A stretch of DNA of 64,000 nucleotides, from positions 1 through 64,000 of the forward strand of contig NZ_LYVO01000030.1 of the NCBI RefSeq assembly GCF_001984055.1. The letters are read 5' to 3'. How positions within the stretch are numbered: position 1 is the stretch's first letter; each line of letters opens with the position of its first letter. Below the pieces are notes generated by a model. That model saw nothing but the letters and a program-made list of their open reading frames with translations. It was not told where the DNA came from and searched no databases. Shown here one piece after another: positions 50,668-59,100 of the stretch. The position numbers and the translations under genes are program-made. The DNA comes from Variovorax sp. KK3 (lineage in GTDB: Bacteria > Pseudomonadota > Gammaproteobacteria > Burkholderiales > Burkholderiaceae_C).

Positions 50668-51942
50668 TCAGCAGGTGTGAACCAGCCGGCCACCGACCAG
50701 CGTATGCCGCGTCCGCCCTCGCAGGGCATAGCCGCCGAAGGGCGTGTGCTTGCCCTGGCTGCGCAGGGCCTCGGGCCGGACCTGCCATTCGATGGCGGGA
50801 TCGGCCACGCAGACGTCGGCTGCGCCGCCCTGCTCCAACCGGCCCGCTCCCGCGACGCCGACCAGCCGCGCCGGCGCAGCGCTGACGACCTCGACGGCAC
50901 GCATGAGTCCGGCGCCGCTCTGCTCGCCCCACTGCAGGGCCAGCGGCAGCAGCAGTTCGAGGCCGCTGGCGCCGGGTTCGCTCTCTGCGAAGGGCAAGGT
51001 TTTCGCGTCGGCCTCCACCGGCGTGTGGTCGGAAACCAGGGCGTCGATGGTGCCGTCGGCCAGCCCGGCCGACAGCGCGTCGCGGTCGCGCTGCTGGCGC
51101 AGCGGTGGGTTGAGGCGCGCGCGGCTGTCGAAGTACCCGATGTCGATGTCGGCCAGGTGCAGCGAATTGATGCTGACATCGCAGCTGACAGGCAGCCCTT
51201 CGGCCTTGGCCGCGCGGACCAGGGCCACGCCCGCCGCACTCGACAGGCGGCACAGGTGAACCCGCGCGCCAGTGGAACGGACCAGTTCGAAGATCGTGAA
51301 GAGCGCGATCGTCTCCGCCGCCACCGGCACGCCCGACAGCCCCAGGCGCGTGGCCAGCGGGCCGCTGGCGGCCACGCCCTGCCCCAGGTCGCGGTCTTGC
51401 GGCCGCAGCCATGCCGTGTAGCCGAAGGTGCTGGCGTACTGCAGCGCACGCTGCAGTACCTGCGTGCTGGGCATCGGCACCTCGGCCTGGCTGAAGCCGA
51501 TACAGCCGGCTTCGGTGAGCTCGGCCATTTCGGTCAGCACCTCGCCCTTGAGCCCCCGGGTCAGCGCGCCGAGCGGAAAGAGGCGCGCGCTCTGCATCTT
51601 CTCCGCCCGGAACTTGAGCATCTCGACCAGTCCGGGCTCGTCGAGCACGGGGTCGGTGTCGGGCGGGCAGACCAGGCTGGTCACGCCGCCGGCCACGGCC
51701 GCGGCCATCTCGCTTTCGAGCATGCGCTCGTGCTCGTAGCCGGGCTCTCGAAGGCGCGCCGCCAGGTCGACCAGGCCCGGCAGGACAAGGCAGCCGGTGG
51801 CATCGAGCGTGCGGTCGGCGTTGAAGTCGGCAGGCGTGCCGCCGATGGCGAGCAGCTTGCCGTCGGCTACGGCCACGTCGGCCTGCCTGTCGAGTCCGGA
51901 CGCGGGGTCGACGACGCGTCCGTTGGTTATCAAAATTCTCAT
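50668..51942 (-). CDS. pyrX: Inactive dihydroorotase-like protein (PyrX / PyrC')
   Basis: 424 aa, amidohydrolase fold with the dihydroorotase pattern (NGRVVDPASGLD; LVLPGLVDLAARLREPG). The metal-binding HxH of active enzymes (usually HVHLR) is replaced by AAR, so catalysis is not expected; the DHTP motif near residue 300 is kept. Such proteins are structural partners that stabilise aspartate carbamoyltransferase, as in Pseudomonas. ATG 51942 has AGGAA upstream. It follows pyrB by 145 bp holding a large inverted repeat. Confidence 0.88.
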   Translation of the reverse strand: MRILITNGRVVDPASGLDRQADVAVADGKLLAIGGTPADFNADRTLDATGCLVLPGLVDLAARLREPGYEHERMLESEMAAAVAGGVTSLVCPPDTDPVLDEPGLVEMLKFRAEKMQSARLFPLGALTRGLKGEVLTEMAELTEAGCIGFSQAEVPMPSTQVLQRALQYASTFGYTAWLRPQDRDLGQGVAASGPLATRLGLSGVPVAAETIALFTIFELVRSTGARVHLCRLSSAAGVALVRAAKAEGLPVSCDVSINSLHLADIDIGYFDSRARLNPPLRQQRDRDALSAGLADGTIDALVSDHTPVEADAKTLPFAESEPGASGLELLLPLALQWGEQSGAGLMRAVEVVSAAPARLVGVAGAGRLEQGGAADVCVADPAIEWQVRPEALRSQGKHTPFGGYALRGRTRHTLVGGRLVHTC

Positions 51943-51966
51943 GCTGGATTCCTGAGGCCTGACCGA

Positions 51967-52088
51967 AATGGCGGTCGAGCGGCGTAGCGAGCGAGCCGAG
52001 GTCGCGGCGAGCAACGCAGCCGCACTTTCGTGCGGCGAGCAGCGCAGGTGCGAGATCGGTTCGCGCAGTAGCCGAGCGGCCGCCATTT
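51967..52088. repeat. Imperfect 120-bp palindrome between pyrB and pyrX
   Basis: The arms begin with AAATGGCGG (51966-51974) and its complement CCGCCATTT (52080-52088) and continue with partly matching GAGCGGCGTAGC / GTAGCCGAGCGGC. At the centre is a perfect hairpin GCCGCAC-TTTC-GTGCGGC (52019-52036). As RNA on the minus strand this would be one long stem between the two cistrons. Confidence 0.6.
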
Positions 52089-53050
52089 CATGCTTCGTTA
52101 CCTGCGACGATGCTCATGACGGCCATGCGCACGGCGATGCCGAAAGTGACCTGCGGCAGGATCACGCTCTGCCGGCCATCGACCACTGCCGAGTCGATCT
52201 CCACGCCGCGGTTGATGGGCCCCGGATGCATCACGATGGCATCGGGTTTGGCCAGCTGAAGCTTCTCGGGCGTCAAGCCATAGGTCTTGAAGAATTCTTG
52301 CGACGACGGCAGCAGCGCGCCGCTCATGCGCTCGTTCTGCAGCCGCAGCATGATGATCACGTCGCAGTCGCGAATGCCTTCTTCGAGCGTGTGGCACACG
52401 CGCACGCCCATCTGGGCCATGTCGCCGGGCACCAGCGTCTTGGGTCCGACCACGCGAACCTCGGCACAGCCCAGCGTCGTCAGCGCATGGATGTCGGAGC
52501 GCGCGACGCGCGAGTGCAGCACGTCGCCGACGATCGCCACCGTGAGGTTGGCGAAGTCCTTCTTGTAGTGCCGGATCGTGTACATGTCGAGCAGCCCCTG
52601 CGTCGGGTGCGCATGGCGGCCGTCGCCGGCATTCACCACATGCACGTGGGGCGCCACGTGCTGAGCGATCAGGTAAGGGGCGCCCGACTCGCTGTGCCGA
52701 ACCACGAAGAGGTCGGCCGCCATCGCGCTCAGGTTGGCGATGGTGTCGAGCAGCGACTCGCCCTTGCTCGCCGATGAGCGAGCGATGTCGAGATTGATCA
52801 CGTCGGCCGACAGCCGCTTGGCCGCGATCTCGAAGGTGGTGCGGGTGCGCGTCGAGTTCTCGAAGAACAGGTTGAACACGCTCTTGCCGCGCAGCAGCGG
52901 CACCTTCTTGACCTCGCGGTCGCTCACGCTGGCGAAGGTGGCGGCGGTGTCGAGGATCTGCGTGAGGATGGACTTCGGCAGGCCCTCGATCGACAACAGG
53001 TGGATCAGCTCGCCGTTCTGGTTGAGTTGGGGGTTGCGCTTGTAGAGCAT
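52088..53050 (-). CDS. pyrB: Aspartate carbamoyltransferase catalytic subunit
   Basis: 320 aa. Carbamoyl-phosphate binding motif [12 protein letters not shown] at about residue 52, [12 protein letters not shown], and the C-terminal [12 protein letters not shown] (aspartate-binding loop) are intact. It makes N-carbamoyl-aspartate, the second step of pyrimidine synthesis, probably in a complex with PyrX. ATG 53050 has GGGAG five bases upstream. The order pyrR-pyrB-pyrX and an intergenic repeat before it are consistent with an operon. Confidence 0.95.
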   Translation of the reverse strand: MLYKRNPQLNQNGELIHLLSIEGLPKSILTQILDTAATFASVSDREVKKVPLLRGKSVFNLFFENSTRTRTTFEIAAKRLSADVINLDIARSSASKGESLLDTIANLSAMAADLFVVRHSESGAPYLIAQHVAPHVHVVNAGDGRHAHPTQGLLDMYTIRHYKKDFANLTVAIVGDVLHSRVARSDIHALTTLGCAEVRVVGPKTLVPGDMAQMGVRVCHTLEEGIRDCDVIIMLRLQNERMSGALLPSSQEFFKTYGLTPEKLQLAKPDAIVMHPGPINRGVEIDSAVVDGRQSVILPQVTFGIAVRMAVMSIVAGNEA

Positions 53051-53059
53051 CAGGTCTCC

Positions 53060-53135
53060 CGCCGGGCCGCCCCGAGGGAGGCCGTCACCCCCTCGGGGGG
53101 CAGCGAATACACGAAGTGGTGAGCGTGGGGGCGCT
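53060..53135. repeat. Interspersed hairpin repeat, related copy 3
   Basis: Between pyrR and pyrB. It has a nine-base-pair stem CCCCGAGGG / CCCTCGGGG (53070-53078 and 53090-53098) and the ACACGAAGT...GTGGGGG end shared with 5336-5425. On the minus strand it is open for a 29-codon frame starting ATGAAGCGCC that ends at the TGA just before pyrB; whether this is translated is unknown. Confidence 0.65.
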
Positions 53136-53138
53136 TCA

Positions 53139-53633
53139 TCAGGCTTGCTCCACCTGGAACCGGAGGCCGCTCTTCTCGTCTCTCGCCAAGGCGAGCGCCT
53201 GCGCCGCGGGCAGCTCGAGCTTCGTTGCGGCGAAGTCCGCCGCCACGGGCAGCTCGCGCCCGCCGCGGTCGACCATGACCGCGAGCCGCACGCAGCTCGG
53301 ACGGCCGAAGTCGAACAGTTCATTGAGCACCGCACGGATGGTGCGGCCGGTGTAGAGCACGTCGTCGAGCAGCAGCACGTCGGCGCCGTTCACGTCGAAG
53401 GGCAGCGAGGTCTGCGCGCTCGCCGCCATGCCACGCCGCGCGAAATCGTCGCGGTGCATGGCCGACGAGATGATGCCGGGCGCCCCAGGCAGGCCCAGGT
53501 CTTTCTGCAGGCGCTCGACCAGCCAGGCACCGCCGGAGGTGACGCCGACGAGGCGGGTGTCCCCGCGCATCAGGGCTTTCACGCCACGCAGCAGCTCGAG
53601 GTAGAGCGCTTCGGCGTCGGGAATGGGGGTCAC
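53139..53633 (-). CDS. pyrR: PyrR bifunctional protein (pyr operon regulator / uracil phosphoribosyltransferase)
   Basis: 164 aa. PRPP-binding loop [21 protein letters not shown] at about residues 89-109, and [14 protein letters not shown] near residue 30. In Gram-positives PyrR attenuates the pyr operon by binding its leader RNA and also makes UMP from uracil; in betaproteobacteria the regulatory role is less clear. Upstream of pyrB; its ATG overlaps the ruvX stop (ATGA). Confidence 0.92.
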   Translation of the reverse strand: MTPIPDAEALYLELLRGVKALMRGDTRLVGVTSGGAWLVERLQKDLGLPGAPGIISSAMHRDDFARRGMAASAQTSLPFDVNGADVLLLDDVLYTGRTIRAVLNELFDFGRPSCVRLAVMVDRGGRELPVAADFAATKLELPAAQALALARDEKSGLRFQVEQA

Positions 53634-54067
53634 GCAAGACTCCTCAGGAACTGTTCAAGAATGATGCAGGCCGAGGCCGCGTCGGCATCGCGTGCGCCCC
53701 CGGCGAGCGCCTCGGTCGTGCTGTAGCGCTCGTCGACCTCGTACACCGGCAAGCCGAAGCGCCCTCTCAGCTGGCGGGCGAAGCGCTGGGCGGCGCGGGT
53801 GTTGTCGTGCGCGGCGCCGTCGGGGTGGTAGGGGATGCCGACCACGAGGGCGTCCGGCTGCCATTCGCGGATGCGGGCTTCGACCTGCGCGAAACGGGCG
53901 TCGCCTTCGGCCCGGATGGTCGACTGCGGCGTCGCGGCGGCCAGCAGCCGGTTGCCGCTGGCCACGCCGGTGCGCTTCAGACCGAAGTCGAAGGCCAGGA
54001 AGCTTTGGAAATGCGATGGAACAGAGGCAGGAGGGGCGGCGCTGTCGGGCATGGCCTCGACCCTCAT
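53630..54067 (-). CDS. ruvX: Putative Holliday junction resolvase RuvX (YqgF)
   Basis: 145 aa. RNase H-like fold with the first acidic residue in FLAFDFGLKRTGVASG and later acids in VVGIPYHPDG and VDERYSTTEA. ATG 54067 overlaps the yqgE stop (ATGA); an internal ATG at 54052 is an alternative. YqgF proteins are linked to 16S rRNA maturation in E. coli as well as DNA repair. It is co-transcribed with yqgE and pyrR, an arrangement common in proteobacteria. Confidence 0.9.
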   Translation of the reverse strand: MRVEAMPDSAAPPASVPSHFQSFLAFDFGLKRTGVASGNRLLAAATPQSTIRAEGDARFAQVEARIREWQPDALVVGIPYHPDGAAHDNTRAAQRFARQLRGRFGLPVYEVDERYSTTEALAGGARDADAASACIILEQFLRSLA

Positions 54068-54663
54068 GCGTGCCCCGCCTCGGGCGACAGGGTCCAGGCC
54101 TGCAGGCCGAGCAGCAGCAGCGCCTTGTCGTAGCGCTGCTCGATGGGGGTGTCGAAGATCACGGCCGGGTCGGCGCCCACGGTGAGCCAGCTGTTCTCGG
54201 CCAGTTCGGATTCGAGCTGGCCCTCGCCCCAGGCCGCGTAGCCGAGCGACACCAGCACCTTGCGCGGCCCGGCACCGGTGGCCAGCGCCTCCAGCACGTC
54301 TTTGGAGGTGGTCATTTCGAGGCCGCCGGGGATGGTCATGGTGGAGGCGTAGACCGACTCGTTGGGCTTCTCGCCCTCGCCGAACACCGGCTCGTGCAGC
54401 ACGAAGCCACGCTCGGTTTGCACCGGGCCACCCTGGAAGACCGGCGCCGTGCCGAGTTCGGGACGTGAGAGGCGCAGTTCGATCTTTTCGAACAGCACGC
54501 CGAGGTTGATGTCGCTGGGTTTGTTGATCACCAGGCCGAGCGCGCCGCGCTCGCTGTGTTCGCAAAGATAGACCACGCTTCGACTGAAGGCTTTGTCCGA
54601 CAGCCCCGGCATCGCAATCAGAAAGTGATGCGTGAGGTTCATCGGGGCAGAATCGGAAGCCAT
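54064..54663 (-). CDS. yqgE: YqgE / UPF0301 (DUF179) protein
   Basis: 199 aa from ATG 54663 (MASDSAPMNLTHHFLIAMPG); ATG 54642 gives the short alternative. Family elements: SVVYLCEHSERGALGLVINKP, VFQGGPVQTERGFVLHE and SLGYAAWGEGQLESEL. Function is unassigned in the family. The first base pairs of its start codon overlap the start codon of the divergent photolyase gene at CATG 54661-54664. Confidence 0.9.
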   Translation of the reverse strand: MASDSAPMNLTHHFLIAMPGLSDKAFSRSVVYLCEHSERGALGLVINKPSDINLGVLFEKIELRLSRPELGTAPVFQGGPVQTERGFVLHEPVFGEGEKPNESVYASTMTIPGGLEMTTSKDVLEALATGAGPRKVLVSLGYAAWGEGQLESELAENSWLTVGADPAVIFDTPIEQRYDKALLLLGLQAWTLSPEAGHA

Positions 54664-56182
54664 GCCGCCGATTTTACTGGCCGTCGACAAGACGTACCCC
54701 AAGGGCCTGATGTGGTTCCGCCGCGACCTGCGCGTGGACGACAACGCCGCGCTCTACCATGCCCTGCGCGCCTGCCGTCAGGTGGTGTGCGTGTTCGTGT
54801 TCGACCGGGCCATCCTCGATGACCTGCCGCGCACCGACCGGCGGGTCGAATTCATCCGGGAGTCGCTGGTCGAGCTGGCGTCCGAGCTGCATGCGCTGGG
54901 CGGCGGCCTGATCGTGCGCCATGCCGTCGCGGAGGACGAGATCGCGACGCTGGCGCGCGATCTGGAGGTGCAGGCGGTCTTCGCGAATCGCGACGACGAA
55001 CCGGAGGCACTGGCGCGCGACGCCAAGGTGCTGGGCGGGCTGGCCAATGGCGGCGTCAGCTTCCACACCTACAAGGACCAGGCCATCTTCGACCGCGACG
55101 AGCTGCTGACGAAGGCCGGGCAGCCGTACACCGTGTTCGGGCCCTACCGTCGGGCGTGGATGGCGAAGGTGGACGACTTCTACTTGAAGGCCTACCCGGT
55201 TCGAAACCATGCCGATGCGCTGGTGGCGCCACCGACCGATCATCGATCGGCCGTGCCGTCGCTGGCCGACATCGGCTTCGAGAAAAGCAATCTCGGCGAG
55301 CTGGAAATGCCGACCGGCAGCCGGGGCGGCGTGGCTTTGTTCGAGCACTTCTTCGACCGCATCGACCGTTACCACGAAACCCGCAACTTCCCTGCGGTGC
55401 GCGGGCCCAGCTACCTGGGTGTGCACCTGCGCTTCGGCACCGTTTCCGTCCGGCAGATGGCAAGCGTGGCGCACCAGCTCGCGCTGCAGGGCGACGAAGG
55501 CGCTTCGACCTGGCTCGGTGAGTTGATCTGGCGCGATTTCTTCTTCCAGGTGCTGACGCACCATCCGGGCGTCGGTGAGGGCAAGAGTTTCCGGCCCGAA
55601 TACGACCGGATCCAGTGGCACCACGGCAAGCATGCCGACGCGCTGTTCAAGGCGTGGTGCGAGGGACGCACCGGCTACCCGCTGGTGGACGCTGCCATGT
55701 TGCAGATCAACCAGAGCGGCTACATGCACAACCGCCTGCGCATGGTGGTGGCCAGCTTTCTCTGCAAGGACCTGGGCCTCGACTGGCGGCGTGGCGAGCG
55801 CTATTTCGCCGTGCACCTCAACGACTTCGAGCTGTCGTCGAACAACGGCAACTGGCAATGGGCCAGCTCCAGCGGCTGCGACGCGCAGCCCTACTTCCGC
55901 ATCTTCAACCCCGTCACGCAGAGCGAGCGCTTCGATCCCGAGGGCAAGTTCATCCGGCGCTACCTGCCGCAGCTGGCAAAGCTCCCGAACGCGCGCATTC
56001 ACGCACCCTGGACCGCGGCACCGCTCGAGCTGGAAGCGGCCGACGTGCGCCTGGGCGACAACTACCCGGCGCCCATCGTCGACCATGCCGTGGCGCGGGA
56101 GCACACGCTCGAGCGCTACGCGGTGGTACGCGAAGGGCCGCGTGAGCCCCGTGGGAACAAGAAGAAAAAGGCCGGCGCCTGA
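54662..56182 (+). CDS. phrB: Deoxyribodipyrimidine photolyase
   Basis: 506 aa. N-terminal antenna domain (GLMWFRRDLRVDDNAALYHAL) and C-terminal FAD domain with YLGVHLRFGTVS, WLGELIWRDFF, MHNRLRMVVASFL and SSNNGNWQWASSSGCDAQPY, the hallmark of CPD photolyases. It repairs cyclobutane dimers using light. ATG 54662 is chosen for its TYPKGLMWFRRDLR family context; ATG 54710 (MWFRRDL) is a shorter possibility. It shares its start region with divergent yqgE. Confidence 0.93.
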   Translation: MPPILLAVDKTYPKGLMWFRRDLRVDDNAALYHALRACRQVVCVFVFDRAILDDLPRTDRRVEFIRESLVELASELHALGGGLIVRHAVAEDEIATLARDLEVQAVFANRDDEPEALARDAKVLGGLANGGVSFHTYKDQAIFDRDELLTKAGQPYTVFGPYRRAWMAKVDDFYLKAYPVRNHADALVAPPTDHRSAVPSLADIGFEKSNLGELEMPTGSRGGVALFEHFFDRIDRYHETRNFPAVRGPSYLGVHLRFGTVSVRQMASVAHQLALQGDEGASTWLGELIWRDFFFQVLTHHPGVGEGKSFRPEYDRIQWHHGKHADALFKAWCEGRTGYPLVDAAMLQINQSGYMHNRLRMVVASFLCKDLGLDWRRGERYFAVHLNDFELSSNNGNWQWASSSGCDAQPYFRIFNPVTQSERFDPEGKFIRRYLPQLAKLPNARIHAPWTAAPLELEAADVRLGDNYPAPIVDHAVAREHTLERYAVVREGPREPRGNKKKKAGA

Positions 56183-56193
56183 GGGCGCCGGCC
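56170..56193. terminator. Perfect hairpin in the phrB-pilL convergent gap
   Basis: GGCCGGCGCC-TGAG-GGCGCCGGCC, a ten-base-pair perfect stem that contains the phrB stop codon. It sits in the 12-bp space between the convergent stops. There is no U-run, so termination would need Rho or an abrupt hairpin block. Confidence 0.55.
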
Positions 56194-56194
56194 C

Positions 56195-59100
56195 TCAGGC
56201 CGCCATTGCCTGGGGCGTCTCGGCGCTGGCGTAGCGCCGCACCAGGCGCAGCAGCTCGTCTTCGGCATAGGGCTTGCCGAGGTAGTGATTGACGCCCAGC
56301 GCGCGCGCATGGTCGTGGTGCTTCTCGGCGATGCGCGACGTGATCATGATGATCGGCAGGTCGGCCAGCGCGGCGTCGGCGCGGATGTTGCGGGCGAGGT
56401 CGAAACCGTCCATGCGCGGCATCTCGATGTCCGACAGAACCACCGACGGGCGCTCCTGTTGCAGGCGTTCGAGCGCTTGCAGGCCGTCGGCCGCCAGCGC
56501 CACCCGATAACCCTCGCGCTGCAACAGGCGCTGCGTGACGCGGCGCACGGTGATCGAATCGTCCACCACCAGCACCAGCGGCACTTGCGGCGCCGGCTGA
56601 TGCGCCGCCGGCATGTCGGAACCACGCGCCGCGGCCATCGCCGCGACGGCGCCGGACTGGATCTGGCGCGCCAGGTCGCCGTGCACCGCGGCCAGCGCCA
56701 CGGGGTTGTAGATCAGTGCAACCGCACCGGAGGCCAGCACCGAAATGCCGGCCATGCCGGGCAGCCGCGACAGCTGCGGCCCGAGGTTCTTGACCACCAC
56801 TTCCTGGTTGCCGAGCACTTCGTCCACGTGCAGGGCCACCCGCTGCGCCGCGCTTCGCACGATCACGACGGTGTTGGCCTTGCCCGTGCCGCGCTCGCTG
56901 CGCGAGGACGACTGCAGCAGCGCGCCGGCCCAGAAGAAGGGCACCTGCTCGCCGCCGAACGAATAGTGCTGCGCCTGGTAGGCCGCCTCGAGTTCGGGGC
57001 CGCTGACGCGCTGCACCAGCTCGACCAGGTTGGAGGGCACACCGACGGAACTGGCGCCGGCGCGCACCATGACCACGTGCGTCACCGCGGTGGTCAGCGG
57101 CAACACCAGCTTGAACTCGGTGCCTTCGCCCGCCTTGCTCTTGGTCTCGATGCGGCCACCGAGCGCCGCGACCTGCGAGCGAACGACGTCCATGCCGATC
57201 CCGCGGCCGGCCAGTTCGGAAACCTGGTCGGCGGTGGAAAAGCCCGGCGTGAAGATCAGGTCGGCCGCCTCGGCCTCGCTCAGATGCTGGTCGGCGGACA
57301 CCAGGCCCAACGCACGCCCACGTTCGACGATGCGCGCGTGGTTGAGCCCGGCACCGTCGTCGCGGAAGCTGACCGAGACGTCGTTGCCCTCGTGATGCAG
57401 CTCGATGGCGATCAGGCCGCTCGCTTCCTTGCCGGCCCTCTCGCGCGTCGCGACGTCTTCGATCCCATGCGCGACGCTGTTGCGCAGCAGGTGCTCGAAG
57501 GCCGGCGTCATGCGGTCCAGTACGCCGCGGTCCATCTCGATGGTGCCGCCGACGATGTCGAGGCGGACCTGCTTGCCGGTGTCCTTGGAGGCCTGGCGCA
57601 CCACGCGGTAGAGGCGCTCGGATATGCCTTCGAATTCCACCATGCGCGTGCGCAGCAGGCCGCGCTGCAGTTCGCGCGTTTGCCGGGCCTGGGCGCTCAG
57701 GTCGTCTTCGGTGGCCTGCACGGTTTTCTGCAGCGTGCGCTGCACCGTGGCCACGTCGTTGACCGACTCGGCCATCATGCGGGTGAGTTCCTGCACCCGG
57801 GTGAAGCGGTCGAACTCGAGCGGATCGAAGGACTGGGCCGAATCCTTGGCCTGGGCCAGGCGCGACTGCATCTGGCTTTCGGCCTGTACCTCGATGTCGC
57901 GCAGCTGCTGGCGCAGGCGGTCGAGGTTGCCGGTCAGGTCGTGCAGCGAACCGCGCAACTGGCTGAGCTCGGCTTCGAGGCGAGAGCGCGTGATGATGAC
58001 CTCGCCGGCCTGCGCGACCAGGCGGTCGAGCAGGTGGGTGCGAATGCGCACGGCCTGGCTGGTGATGGGCCGCAGCGGCGTGAGCGTCGACGGTGAAGGC
58101 AGCGCAACGGCCGGGCGAACGGGCGCCTCGTCGGACGCTGCCAGGGCCGACAGCGCGTCGTTGGCTTTCGCGATGGCCTGCGCGCCTTCCGCTTCAGTCT
58201 CGTGTGCTGCTTCGGCCTGCGGCACGGGGGCGGCGGCCGGTTCGGGAGTAGCCGCGGGCGCGGCAGCCCGCTGCGCCAGCTCGGTCTGCATGGCATCGTC
58301 GGCCACGCGCAGCGCGTCGAAGGTGGCTTGGAGCGAATCGAATCGGGCCAGAAGCTGTTCGACGGAAGCGCGGTCCGCACCGGTCGAGCCGATGGCTTCG
58401 ATCTCCGACTCCATGCGATGGGCGCGCTCGCCCAGGCGCATCGCACCGGCCAGCCGGGCGCTGCCCTTCAGCGTGTGCAGGGTGCGCAGCGTGGAGGCAC
58501 GCGGCGCCGGGTCGTCCAGGCGCTGCGACCAGGCGCGCAGGGCGGCGCCGAGCTGCGGCAGCAATTCGGCTGCTTCTTCCTCGAATATCGGAAACAGATC
58601 GACGTCGACCGCATCGGTCACGTCGATGGAGTCTTCGCCCTCGTCGAGCGACACGTCGGCGCCGCCGATGCGCGGGAGCGGCACGGTGTTCGCAGCCGGC
58701 TCGCCGACGTCTGCCGGCATCGGCCATTCCGCCACGTCACGCAACGCATGCAGCGTTGCCACCGACGGCTCCTTGAGGAAGCCTGCGGCGAACTGATGCA
58801 GCAGTCGCCGCAGCTCGTCGGCTGCAGCGACGAGCACTGCGCCTTGCGCCGGCGTGCCGCGGCCCTGCATGTGCAAGTGCTGCAGCGCTGCCTCGAACGA
58901 ACGGGCCATGTCCGACAAGCCCTGGAAGCCCACCGTCGCCGAGCTGCCCGCCAGGGAGTGGGCCAGGTTGATGGTGGATTCGGCCACGCGGTGGTGCGAT
59001 TCGAGCGCCCACTCGCCGACATCGTGGACCAACTGCCGCGACCATTCGTCGGCTTCGACAAGGTAGACGTTGTAGAGCGCGATGCCGATGCGCAACGGAC

